A DNA stretch of 64,000 bases from Lewinellaceae bacterium (GTDB lineage Bacteria > Bacteroidota > Bacteroidia > Chitinophagales > Saprospiraceae), in NCBI GenBank assembly GCA_020636405.1, contig JACJXW010000007.1:558001-622000 (forward strand). Direction: 5' to 3'. Shown in pieces: positions 52,415 to 61,798 of the stretch. The notes beneath the pieces are model-generated. The model was given only the letters and a program-made list of their open reading frames with translations, did not search any database and was not told where the DNA came from. How positions within the stretch are numbered: the stretch's first letter is position 1; each line of letters opens with the position of its first letter. The translations under genes and the position numbers were made by a program.

Positions 52415-54310
52415 TCAGCCTTCAAATCGTTTGGCCAGTTCGTCCAGCTCGTATGTAATGAAACAATTTCGCCCGGAAGGGCTTTTAAAGGGCGCCTGGC
52501 AGGCAAACAACTGGTCGATCAGCACCTGCATTTCGGCGGCGCTGAGCATTTGGCCCCGCCGGATGGCTGCACTGCGCGCCATGGCGCGGGCAATGCTTTC
52601 CTGCGTATCCAGCTTCATATCGAGGTCTCCTTTGTACTGTTCAATAAGCGATTCGATGACCTCTATCTCGTCCTTCTTACCTGCCATTTCGGAAGGCAGC
52701 CCGTTGATGACAAAAGTGTTGACGCCGAACTCCTGGATGTCGAAGCCCAGCAGGTTAACCTGCCCGAGGATCTCCTGGAGCAGGGTGGCGTCATTCGGAG
52801 AAAGAGTGAGGGTGCGGGGAAACAACTGTTTCTGAGTAGACGCTTTCTGTTGTTTCAGCATGTCGAGAAAACGCTCGTAAAGAATGCGCTCGTGTGCCGA
52901 CTGCTGGTCGATCAGCAGTATGCCCGATTTGATCTGGCTGACGATATAGGTATTGTGAACCTGATAAGGTTCTTTTCGGGCTTGTTCCGAGATCGGTGCG
53001 CCCGGGCTTTCGGACCGGTGTTCTTCCTGATGCCAGTTGCTTTCCAGCGTTAGCGAAGCAGGAGCCGTATTTTCCGGTTGGCCTACCTGTCCTTTACTGT
53101 CCATTTCATCCAGGCCTTCGTACAGTTCCTGCCAATTGCGCAGGTTATTGGCGTGCCGATGGCTTTCGGCAGGCGGCATGTCGGCCTTTCCCGGGGGGGT
53201 GGTGGAGGAAGGAGAGGTGGACGAAGCAGAGCTCACTGTTTCATCGTTTCGTGGCCGGGGTTTGATGGGGGCGGATCGGCCGAAGTTGGTATCGATATCG
53301 AAATCCAGGGTTGGCATGATACTGTACTGGCCCAGAGAATGGCGGACGGCCACCTTGAGATAATTGTAGACCAACCTTTCATCTTCGAACTTGATCTCCT
53401 GTTTGGTGGGGTGCACGTTGATGTCTATGCGCGCCGGGTCTGTTTCTATAAAGATCACATACAGCGGGAAGGTGTCTGCGGGTAACAGGTTCTCGAAGGC
53501 GCTGGCCACGGCATGGTTCAGGTAGGAGCTCTTGATGAACCGGTTGTTGACGTAGAAGTACTGTTCTCCTCTGGTTTTCTTGGCGAATTCGGGTTTGCCC
53601 ACAAAACCGGTGATCTTCAGGATATCGGTCTCTTCGGTTACCGGTACCAGTTTTTTATTGGAATGGGCGCCGAAGATGCCGATCAGGCGTTGCCGCAGGT
53701 TGCCGGGAGGGAGATGGAACACTTCGCTGCCATTGTGGTGCAGGGAGAAGAAAATATCCGGATTGGCAATGGCGATGCGCTGGAATTCGTCCATGATGTA
53801 GCGCATCTCGATAGAATTGGATTTCAGGAAGTTGCGCCGCGCCGGCACATTGAAAAAGAGGTTCTTGACGGATATGGTGGTGCCGCTGGAGCATTGGCAC
53901 GCCTCCTGTCCTTTTACGCCGGAGCCTTCTATCTGGATAAGGGTGCCAAGTTCATCGGACTGGCGCCGGGTGCGCATCTCCACATGGGCGATAGCGGCGA
54001 TGGACGCCAGGGCTTCGCCCCGGAACCCCATAGTTCGGATAGCGAACAGGTCGCTGGCCTGGCGTATTTTGGAGGTCGCGTGCCGTTCGAACGACATTCG
54101 GGCATCCGTGTCGGTCATGCCGCATCCGTTGTCGATCACCTGAATGAGCGTCTTACCGGCCTCTTTTACCACCAGCTTGATACTCGAACTTCCGGCATCG
54201 ATCGAATTTTCCATTAGCTCTTTAACCACTGAAGCCGGACGCTGGATGACCTCCCCTGCAGCAATCTGGTTGGCAATAGCGTCGGGTAGCAGCTGAATGA
54301 TATCAGCCAT
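52415..54310 (-). CDS. mutL: DNA mismatch repair protein MutL
   Basis: Links mismatch recognition by MutS to strand excision. The 631-residue protein has IAAGEVIQRPASVVKEL (GHKL ATPase motif I), DNGCGM, HATSKI and GFRGEALASIAAI. NNRFIKSS and VHPTKQEIKFED follow at the transducer domain. The middle is a disordered, Ser/Pro-rich linker. The C-terminal domain has QQSAHERILYERFL, the QxxHE-type metal-binding motif of endonuclease-type MutL (here DQQSAHERI), and ACQAPFKSP. It heads the run of rhomboid, rhomboid and EEP genes and is probably transcribed with them. Confidence 0.96.
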   Translation of the reverse strand: MADIIQLLPDAIANQIAAGEVIQRPASVVKELMENSIDAGSSSIKLVVKEAGKTLIQVIDNGCGMTDTDARMSFERHATSKIRQASDLFAIRTMGFRGEALASIAAIAHVEMRTRRQSDELGTLIQIEGSGVKGQEACQCSSGTTISVKNLFFNVPARRNFLKSNSIEMRYIMDEFQRIAIANPDIFFSLHHNGSEVFHLPPGNLRQRLIGIFGAHSNKKLVPVTEETDILKITGFVGKPEFAKKTRGEQYFYVNNRFIKSSYLNHAVASAFENLLPADTFPLYVIFIETDPARIDINVHPTKQEIKFEDERLVYNYLKVAVRHSLGQYSIMPTLDFDIDTNFGRSAPIKPRPRNDETVSSASSTSPSSTTPPGKADMPPAESHRHANNLRNWQELYEGLDEMDSKGQVGQPENTAPASLTLESNWHQEEHRSESPGAPISEQARKEPYQVHNTYIVSQIKSGILLIDQQSAHERILYERFLDMLKQQKASTQKQLFPRTLTLSPNDATLLQEILGQVNLLGFDIQEFGVNTFVINGLPSEMAGKKDEIEVIESLIEQYKGDLDMKLDTQESIARAMARSAAIRRGQMLSAAEMQVLIDQLFACQAPFKSPSGRNCFITYELDELAKRFEG

Positions 54311-54437
54311 AGTAATTCCTTGCTCAGTTTATCGCCTGCCGGAATCAAGCCCCGGACAGGCTTTTTGTTTAGTAATTGGGCAGAGAGCACCTCCGCGCTC
54401 CCTTTTTATTTTTCACCGTGAAATGCCATTATCCCCC

Positions 54438-54501
54438 AACATCCCAACATCCCAACGCCCCAACGTCCAAACGTCCAAACGCCCAAACGTCCAAACGCCC
54501 C
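54438..54501. repeat. Tandem array of degenerate octamers AACRYCCM (8 copies)
   Basis: Eight successive 8-base units run from 54438 to 54501: AACATCCC twice, then AACGCCCC, AACGTCCA twice, AACGCCCA, AACGTCCA and AACGCCCC. The array abuts the stop codon of the small membrane protein and lies 127 bases from the mutL start. Like the 30.07 kb array it has eight copies of eight bases, but the units are diverged, which suggests an older array. Confidence 0.85.
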
Positions 54502-54831
54502 CTACTGCACTCCCCCACTTCCTACGCTCTCCGCGATCTTCGGCAAATATACCGCAATGAAGAGATAGGAAAAAATGACCAGCAGGGCCAATATCCCCAG
54601 GAGGATGAGATTGGAGCGCCTCACCTGCCGTTTGCGGAAGCTGGTGTCTTTGGCGTAGCCTTTTCGGAAGTTGGCGGAAAGGCGCGCCTTCAGCGCTTCC
54701 GGGTCTCCTTCTTTCATCGCTTCGATCTGTTGGAGCCTTTCCTCCCGCTCTTCTTTTTTGGGGTCCCAGAAACGCGGCTTGTATTGGTATTGCTGATGCT
54801 TGGGTAACTTGAAAAATCTCAATACGGCCAT
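54502..54831 (-). CDS. Small conserved-type membrane protein, function unknown
   Basis: A 109-residue protein. Residues 1-70 are basic and charged (HQQYQYKPRFWDPKKEEREERL). One membrane helix follows (about 75-95, LILLGILALLVIFSYLFIAV) and a short tail. Similar proteins lie near mutL in other Bacteroidota and are sometimes mislabelled riboflavin synthase; I assign no function. It reads in the same direction as mutL but is separated by 191 bases that include the octamer array. Confidence 0.72.
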   Translation of the reverse strand: MAVLRFFKLPKHQQYQYKPRFWDPKKEEREERLQQIEAMKEGDPEALKARLSANFRKGYAKDTSFRKRQVRRSNLILLGILALLVIFSYLFIAVYLPKIAESVGSGGVQ

Positions 54832-55065
54832 GATAAAATTCCGATGTTTAAAATGGTAAAATACGGTTTTTCACGCAATTAAAGAATTAAGCCCAAAGCT
54901 TATTCCATTCAACAGACAGATCCGGGAAATAGTTATCCCTATATAAGAAAGATGCGGAACTGATGGCCTTCAGAGGTATCGCCCACCGATTTTTTTGGCC
55001 TTTTTAACAAAAAAATTTGCCCTTTTGTCCGGGTTGACCCCATCTTCCGGCCTCAAAACAATGTA

Positions 55066-57704
55066 ATGATGCGAAATCCAATACTCCTGGCCTTCTTATT
55101 TTTCTCTGCTTTTACCACCTCCCTTTTTGCCGGCGGTGTTTCCGGCAAAGTGACCGATGCCAACGGCGCTCCTCTGGCGTTTGCCACCATCTTCGTGCAA
55201 CAGACCGGAAGTGGAACGACGACCAATGAAAACGGGAATTATGAAATACGCCTTGATCCGGGTAATTATACCCTGGTCTTCCAGTTTCTGGGATACAAGA
55301 CCGAAGCCCGGGAAGTAAGAATAGGGCAGCGAATGGAACTCCTGAACGTCAGCCTGCAGGAACAGGCCCTTCAATTGCAGGAAGTAATTGTATCCGAAGG
55401 AAAGGAAGACCTGGCTTATACCATCATGCGTAAGGCCATTGCCAAAGCCAGTTACCACCGCCAGCAACTCGACCGCTACGAAGCGACCGTTTACATCAAA
55501 GGATCAGGGCGGCTAAAGGATTCGCCTTTTTTCCTGCGCAAGGCCATCGAAAAGGAAGGCATCGACTCTACGGTGGCGTTCACTTCCGAGTCGGTCAGCC
55601 AGATCGAATACCAGCGGCCGAACACTTTCAAAGAGCGGGTCATCTCTATTTATTCCCAGGGGGACGGCAACGATACGGAACCCAATAATTACATCAACGG
55701 AAGTTTTTACGAGCCGAAGATCGCCGAAGCAGTATCCCCGCTTTCACCCAAGGCATTCGGGTATTACAAATTTCAGTACGAGGGATTCTTCATGGACCGG
55801 GGCTACGGCGTCAACAAGATCCGCGTGATCCCGCGCAGCCGGGGGGAGGATGTGTTCGAGGGCACCATCTATATTGTGGAGGACTGGTGGAGCATCTACA
55901 GCCTGAAACTAAAAACCTACAAGCTGGGGTTCGGCATTGAGGTGTATCAAATGTACGCCCCCATCGAGGACAAGGCCTGGCTGCCGGTGAGCCATAAGTT
56001 CAACGTAGACGGCAAGATCCTGGGCTTTGCTTTTGAATACAATTACCTGGCGACGGTGAGCGGTTACAAGATAGAGCTCAACCCGGAGTTGGATGCCGAT
56101 TTTAAGCTGATCGACGAAAAGCTCAACAAGGAGCTGGCGGCTGGCCTGGAGCGCGCACGGGCGGAAGGAGACGAAAAGAACGTCGAGATCAAGGAAAAGC
56201 TGGCGTCCGGCGAAGAACTCACCCGCAAGCAGTTGCGCCAACTTATGCGGGAATACGAAAAAGAAGAACGACAGGAACAGGAACAGCCGGAAGTGGTCCT
56301 GAACACCACCTTCGAGGTGGACTCCCTGGCCCGAAAGCGCGATTCGGCCTACTGGGAAGAGATCCGGCCGGTACCCCTTACCAAACAGGAGGTAAAGGGC
56401 TACGAGCGCCTGGACAGCCTGGCGGTGGTGGAGGCCGAAAAAGAAACCGCCGACTCCCTGGAATCGGTCGGGCGCCGTAAGAAGCGTTCCGGGTTCAGCC
56501 CGCTGGATATCATTGGCGGCAGCAATTATAAGGTGGGGGAGCACCAGCACATCGCCCATGGTTCATTGTGGGACCGCTTCTTCTTTAACCCGGTGGAAGG
56601 GTTCAACCTGCACACCGACCTCTCCTATTCCATCAATAAGGATAACCGTTTTGCCTTTACCGTAACCCCTCGTTATGCCTTCGCCCGCGAAAAGCTGACC
56701 GGAAAAGGGCAGCTCGGTTATACCTACGTACCCAAGGACGAACGGAATAACTTCAACCTGGAGGGTGGTAGTTACATTTACCAGTACAACCCGCAGGAGC
56801 CGATCAGCAACCTCTTCAATACTTACCTCAATCTGGTGGAGGAGCGCAACTTCATCAGCCTGTACGAGAAGGACTACCTGAAGCTCACCCACAGCAACCG
56901 CCTGCGGGAGAACCTCACCGTCAATTTCAGCGCCGAGTGGGTAACCGCTACGCTTTGGAAAATAATACGACCCAGGTGTGGTTCAACAAAGACGATCGCA
57001 CCTATGCACCCAATATTCCAGTTAATGAAGAACTGGGTACCAGTGGCGCCGATACCGAAAAAGCCTTCGTCCTGGGCTTCAGCGCCGTACGCCGCCCCTG
57101 GCAGAAGTACCGCATAAAGAATAATGTAAAGGAACCGATCGAGAACTCCTCGCCGGAGTTGCGCCTTGCCTACCGACAGGGATTGAAAGATATTGCCGAG
57201 AGCATAACCGATTACAGCTACCTGGAGGTGGGCTTTCAGCACAAATTCCGCCCCGGTGTGCGCGGCATCGTCGACGTCAAAGTGGAGGCCGGCATGTTTC
57301 TGAATAACAATTATGCCGGCTTTGCCGACTACCGCCACTTCATGGGCAACCGCATCTCCCTGGTCACTGCCGACCCGGTGGGCAGCTTCCGCCTGTTGCC
57401 CTACTACCAGTACAGTACTATGGACAAGTTTGCCGCTGCCCATGTCCACTACCAGTTCCGAAAGCTCCTGCTCACGCAGATCCCGGAGGTGTGGCTGCTC
57501 GGCATCAAGGAGAATGTGTTCGTCAACTACCTGGCTACGCCCACATCCGATCATTACACGGAAATAGGCTACTCCATCGACAACATCTTCCGCTTTTTCC
57601 GGGTGGAGGCCGCCGTTGCTTTCCAGGATGGCAAATACAAGGACTGGGGCATCCTGATCGGGATCGCTTCGAATATTGGGGGAGGGAGTTTTACGGTGCG
57701 GTAG
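55066..57704 (+). pseudogene. DUF5686/carboxypeptidase-regulatory outer-membrane protein, interrupted by a one-base frameshift
   Basis: An outer-membrane protein of about 878 residues if repaired. A signal peptide covers residues 1-22. A carboxypeptidase-regulatory-like domain (GKVTDANGAPLAFATIFVQQTGSG) follows, then the DUF5686 region (YTIMRKAIAKASYHRQQLDRY), an acidic insert, and a predicted beta-barrel. At 56938-56942 frame 1 reads AEW then goes wrong. Frame 2 continues GNRYALENNTTQVWF to a stop at 57704. One missing G in the GGG run (56939-56941) explains it. The rest of both frames is intact and well conserved in character, so either the break is recent or it is a sequencing error. Confidence 0.8.
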
Positions 57705-57777
57705 GATCAGGGAATTGACTTTGATGCGCATTTCCTGGAGTGCCTGTAATTTTACTATGCATTGCCAAGATGGGCAT

Positions 57778-58035
57778 ATGTAGGCCGAAGAACAAAAGCG
57801 TTCTTTGGATAAAGGTTACAAAACTGGAAAGAGCCATTTGTTTCGTAGAAAATGCCAATGCATCCTTCTGAGTCATGAAGGCACCCCCATTGAAGAACTG
57901 TGTGAGTTATTTGGTGTTCGCCGCCAAAGCATATACAATTGGTTCAACCTATGGGAATGCGAAGGGGCCGAAGGGTTGAAGCTAAAACCAGGGCGAGGCC
58001 GGCCTGCTAAACTAAAGGCAGACAACCCCCGGAAG
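57778..58035 (+). pseudogene. IS630-family transposase N-terminal relic
   Basis: About 85 codons matching the N-terminal helix-turn-helix region of IS630-type transposases: ILLSHEGTPIEELCELFGV, RQSIYNWFNLWECEGAEGL, GRGRPAKL. The DDE catalytic domain is absent. An ATG at 57778-57780 is followed at once by TAG, so there is no normal start. The frame stays open to 58368 without family resemblance. A second phase, from about 58030, reads EDYLSAGILREAIFNIVRNY and ends at TGA; adding one C in the CCCCC run would link it. The rest of 57705-58269 is AT-rich and holds nothing else recognised. Confidence 0.6.
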
Positions 58036-58269
58036 ACTACCTCTCGGCAGGAATCCTTCGGGAAGCCATTTTCAATATCGTCCGAAATTATGACGCCCAG
58101 TTTTGTATCAACTTTTCAAAGAACTTTTTATTGTGAACTTATTTTTGTCCAAGCACTCACTACTTTTATATATATACCGCCCAGCACTCTTCTTGCATAT
58201 GCCAGCACTTATCTTGTACCGGGGAAAAGGGGGGGGCAATGTTTTCTCAGCCAGTTCAGATATGCGCGC

Positions 58270-59481
58270 TTAGTATATAAACAACTTCTGCGTAGCAGTT
58301 CTTTCCGGGGTGGCAACAGAAACGAGATACAGCCCGGGGGCAAGCCCTCTGATATCCAACCGCAATAGCTCATTCCTGCCGGCGAGCGCCCTAAGCGCCT
58401 GCCCTCTGGTGTTAATCAGTTTTAACTGGGCATTTCCCGGCAATTCAATGTTCAGCCACTCTCTGGCTGGATTCGGGTATATTTTGAATGGTGCATTTCG
58501 GGGAGCTTCGACAGCTTTTCCCGACACCATTTCCAACAACCCCCAGAATTCCAGCGCCCGGTAAGAGGAATACAGGTTGACATCCAGAGCATAGGCCCCA
58601 ATGGCGCCCCCCTGCCCGGTGGCGGTGCCGGGGTCGACCGCCACCACATGGCCCATTCCTGCCACGATGTAGGCCATGGCCACAGCTTGCCCTTCGGTAT
58701 TCTGGTAAGTGGAGCGCGTTACCAGGGCGTTGCCGTCGAAGGGGTATTCTACAACATCCGCATGGTCATCGGTACCGTGCAGGTTTGTCCACTGTTCGAT
58801 GATCTCGGGGGCGTTGGCCACGTTGACCGTGAAGTCGGCTGCGCCGTGGAAAACGACAACTCGCGGCCAGGGGCCGGTAAAAGAGGGGTTTTGGGCGCGC
58901 ACCAGTTCGCCCCATTGTTCCGGCGTTTTGTTGACGCCTACGTTCATAGCCGTCAGGGCCGGCAACAGGCCAATGGCGGCTTTGTAGGGCAGCCCGGCGA
59001 GGATGGCGCCTCCGGCAAATAGCTCGGGATAACTGGCCAGCATTACAGATGTCATTCCACCCCCGGCGGAAAAACCGGTGACAAAGATCTTATCTTCATC
59101 CACGATATAATTTCCGGCCACGTAATCCAGCATGGCTTTGATGGAGCGGGCTTCCCCCTGGCCCCGGTTGATGTCGCCGGCCTCGAACCAGTTGAAGCAG
59201 CGGGTATTGTTGTTGACCGCCTTTTGCTCGGGGTAAATGACGTAGAAGCCGTAGTCATCTGCCAGGGTATTCCAGCCGGTTTCCTGGGCGTACTGAGCGG
59301 CCGTCTGGGTACAGCCGTGCAAGGCCATAATGACAGGTGCGCCGTCACTGATGCCCGGGGGAGCGTACAGGTACATATCGAGATTGCCCGGGTTGGGGCC
59401 GAAGTCCTGGATGAGTTGAAGCTGGGAAAAAAGGAAAAAAGGCGCCGCTGCCAGCACGAATGAAAACAATACCTGTTTCAT
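58270..59481 (-). CDS. Secreted PHB-depolymerase-like esterase with T9SS sorting domain
   Basis: A 403-residue exported esterase. A signal peptide spans residues 1-19 (ending FSQ). PVIMALHGCTQTA gives the HGC oxyanion motif, and VTGFSAGGGMTS the lipase box (Ser138). GMGHVVAVDPG carries the catalytic His. This is the LpqC/PHB-depolymerase family, whose members cut polyhydroxybutyrate or feruloyl and acetyl xylan esters. Residues about 325-403 are a T9SS sorting domain (FKIYPNPAREWLNIEL...APGLYLVSV), so it is destined for the surface or medium. It is convergent with the IS630 relic. Confidence 0.88.
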   Translation of the reverse strand: MKQVLFSFVLAAAPFFLFSQLQLIQDFGPNPGNLDMYLYAPPGISDGAPVIMALHGCTQTAAQYAQETGWNTLADDYGFYVIYPEQKAVNNNTRCFNWFEAGDINRGQGEARSIKAMLDYVAGNYIVDEDKIFVTGFSAGGGMTSVMLASYPELFAGGAILAGLPYKAAIGLLPALTAMNVGVNKTPEQWGELVRAQNPSFTGPWPRVVVFHGAADFTVNVANAPEIIEQWTNLHGTDDHADVVEYPFDGNALVTRSTYQNTEGQAVAMAYIVAGMGHVVAVDPGTATGQGGAIGAYALDVNLYSSYRALEFWGLLEMVSGKAVEAPRNAPFKIYPNPAREWLNIELPGNAQLKLINTRGQALRALAGRNELLRLDIRGLAPGLYLVSVATPERTATQKLFIY

Positions 59482-59617
59482 GACCTGATGCTTTTGGGAA
59501 TGATTCCCTACAAATTATTGAAAAGAGAACAGCGGCTGAAGTTAGGAAAGAAAATAAACGGGGTGGACTGTAAACCGGACTATTCGGTTATTTTAGCAAT
59601 TGAATAAAAGTTCGCTT

Positions 59618-61798
59618 ATGAAAAAATGGCTATACTTCCTGCTGTTGATCAGCTTTTCCTCCTGTCGTACCGAAAAGGCCAATCCGGAACTTGCCCGTTG
59701 GGAAAAACATGCCGCCAATACTACTATTATCCGTGATGACTTTGGCGTGCCTCACGTTTATGGCAAAACGGATGCGGACGCGGTGTTCGGCCTGTTGTAT
59801 GCCCAATGCGAGGATGATTTTCCCCGGGTAGAACAAAACTACATATGGGCTACGGGCCGCCTGGCGGAGGTGGAGGGTAAGGAAGCGCTGTACAGCGACC
59901 TGCGCGCCCGCCTTTTCATGACCCGCGAGGGAGCGATAGCCCAATACGAGAGTAGCCCGGACTGGCTGAAGCAACTATGCGATGCTTTTGCCGATGGCAT
60001 CAATTATTACCTTCATACCCATCCCGAAGTGCAGCCTCGCCTGCTTACGCGCTTCGAGCCCTGGATGCCGATGTACTTCAGCGAGGGTTCCATAGGCGGC
60101 GATATCGAGCGGGTTTCCACCGATCGCATTCAGGCCTTTTACGAAGGGCAGGAAGGCCTCTCCCTCAATGAATATGGCAATGGGCTGGCGTATCCCGACC
60201 CGTTTGAGGAGCCCCAGGGTTCCAATGGGATCGCCCTGTCCGGGAAGATGACCGAATCGGGGGATGCCCTATTGTTGATCAATCCGCATACTTCCTTCTA
60301 CTTTCGGGGGGAGGTGCATGCCGTGAGTGAGGAGGGCCTCAACGCCTACGGGGCAGTTACCTGGGGGCAGTTTTTCATCTACCAGGGTTTTAATGAGAAG
60401 ACGGGCTGGATGCACACCTCGACCTATACCGACGTCATTGATGAATTTATAGAAACAATCGAGGAGCGGGACGGCCGGTTGAGCTACAAATATGGGGAGG
60501 AGTGGCGCCCGGTAGAAACATTGGAAGTCACCCTGAAATACAAGGAAGGAGGGGAAATGAAGGAAAAGGCCTTTCCTATGTACCGCACTCACCACGGCCC
60601 GGTAACGCATATGATCGAGGATAAGTGGGTCGCTACCGCCCTGATGTGGGAGCCGGTGAAGGCGCTGTCCCAGTCTTATACCCGGACCAAACTCAGCGGG
60701 CACCAGGAATTCCGGGAAATGATGAACATGCGCACCAATTCCTCCAACAACACCGTCTATGCCGATGCGGAAGGCAATATTGCTTATTACCACGGCAACT
60801 TCATTCCCATCCGCGACCCTCAGTTCGATTACTCCAAGCCGGTAGACGGAAGTAACCCTGCCACAGACTGGAAGGGATTGCATCCGGTGGATGAGGCCAT
60901 CACCGTTATCAATCCGCCCAATGGCTGGATACAGAACTGCAATTCTACACCTTTTACTTCAGCAGCGGAGTACAGTCCCAAAAAGGAGGATTACCCCTCC
61001 TACATGTCGATCAACCGGGAAAATTTCCGGGGCATTCATGCCATCCGGTTGCTGGAGGGAAGCAGTGGTTATACGCTTGACAAGCTGATCGAACTGGCCT
61101 ACGACCCTTATTTGCCCGGGTTCGAAAAGCTGATCCCCGGCCTGGTGGCAGCCTATGATCAGGCGCCTACCAAGGATCCGGCCCTGGCCGGCCCCATCGA
61201 AGCATTGAGGGCATGGGATCTCAGAACATCCGCCGGGTCGGTGGCCATGTCTCTGGCGCATTATTACGGGACCTTGTACACCCAGAAGGGGCTTGCACCT
61301 CCCGGGCTCAGCAGCATGGAAGAGATCAACTACTACGGGACAAGCTCTCCGGTTGAGGAACGGTTGGCTGTTTTTTCAGAAGCTGTAAACAAAATAACAT
61401 CCGATTTTGGAAAATGGGATACGCCCTGGGGCGAGATCAATCGTTTCCAACGCCTCAACGGCGACATTAAAATGCAATTTGATGATGCCCGGCCCAGCCT
61501 GCCCGTGGGTTTTGCTTCCGGCACCTGGGGTGCCCTGGCGGCTTACGGCATGAGAGGTGAAGTGACGACCAAACGCATTTACGGCACCAGAGGCAACAGC
61601 TTCGTAGCTGTCGTGGAATTTGGAGACAAGGTGAAAGCCAAAAGCATCCTGGCCGGCGGACAAAGCGGCGACCCGGCTTCTCCTCATTTTCTGGATCAGG
61701 CGCAGCGGTATATTGATGTGCAGTTCAAAGACGTGGCCTATTACCGGGAGGATGTGGAAAAAAGGGCGGAAGCTACTTATCATCCGGGAGGGCGCTAA
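59618..61798 (+). CDS. Penicillin acylase family (Ntn) amidase, lipoprotein
   Basis: About 726 residues. A lipoprotein signal (MKKWLYFLLLISFSSC, acylated Cys16) means anchoring outside the inner membrane. Penicillin-acylase proteins mature by self-cleavage before a Ser that becomes the N-terminal nucleophile. Here EEPQGSNGIALSG puts it at Ser202, and the following NPHTSFYFRGEVHA fits the beta-subunit start. Related enzymes split N-acyl-homoserine lactones or aculeacin; the substrate here is unknown. Start ATG 59618 is chosen over a TTG at 59600 because the signal begins there. It overlaps the convergent gene by four bases. Confidence 0.87.
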   Translation: MKKWLYFLLLISFSSCRTEKANPELARWEKHAANTTIIRDDFGVPHVYGKTDADAVFGLLYAQCEDDFPRVEQNYIWATGRLAEVEGKEALYSDLRARLFMTREGAIAQYESSPDWLKQLCDAFADGINYYLHTHPEVQPRLLTRFEPWMPMYFSEGSIGGDIERVSTDRIQAFYEGQEGLSLNEYGNGLAYPDPFEEPQGSNGIALSGKMTESGDALLLINPHTSFYFRGEVHAVSEEGLNAYGAVTWGQFFIYQGFNEKTGWMHTSTYTDVIDEFIETIEERDGRLSYKYGEEWRPVETLEVTLKYKEGGEMKEKAFPMYRTHHGPVTHMIEDKWVATALMWEPVKALSQSYTRTKLSGHQEFREMMNMRTNSSNNTVYADAEGNIAYYHGNFIPIRDPQFDYSKPVDGSNPATDWKGLHPVDEAITVINPPNGWIQNCNSTPFTSAAEYSPKKEDYPSYMSINRENFRGIHAIRLLEGSSGYTLDKLIELAYDPYLPGFEKLIPGLVAAYDQAPTKDPALAGPIEALRAWDLRTSAGSVAMSLAHYYGTLYTQKGLAPPGLSSMEEINYYGTSSPVEERLAVFSEAVNKITSDFGKWDTPWGEINRFQRLNGDIKMQFDDARPSLPVGFASGTWGALAAYGMRGEVTTKRIYGTRGNSFVAVVEFGDKVKAKSILAGGQSGDPASPHFLDQAQRYIDVQFKDVAYYREDVEKRAEATYHPGGR

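Noticed and set aside
54334..54370. Terminator-like hairpin GCCTG-CCGG / CCGG-A-CAGGC with T-run
   Set aside because: It is oriented for plus-strand transcription, but both flanking genes (mutL and the small membrane protein) are on the minus strand, so it has no gene to terminate; the stem also has a bulge.
59618..61798. Quorum-quenching acylase
   Set aside because: Penicillin-acylase family membership is clear, but nothing in the sequence fixes acyl-homoserine lactone as the substrate.
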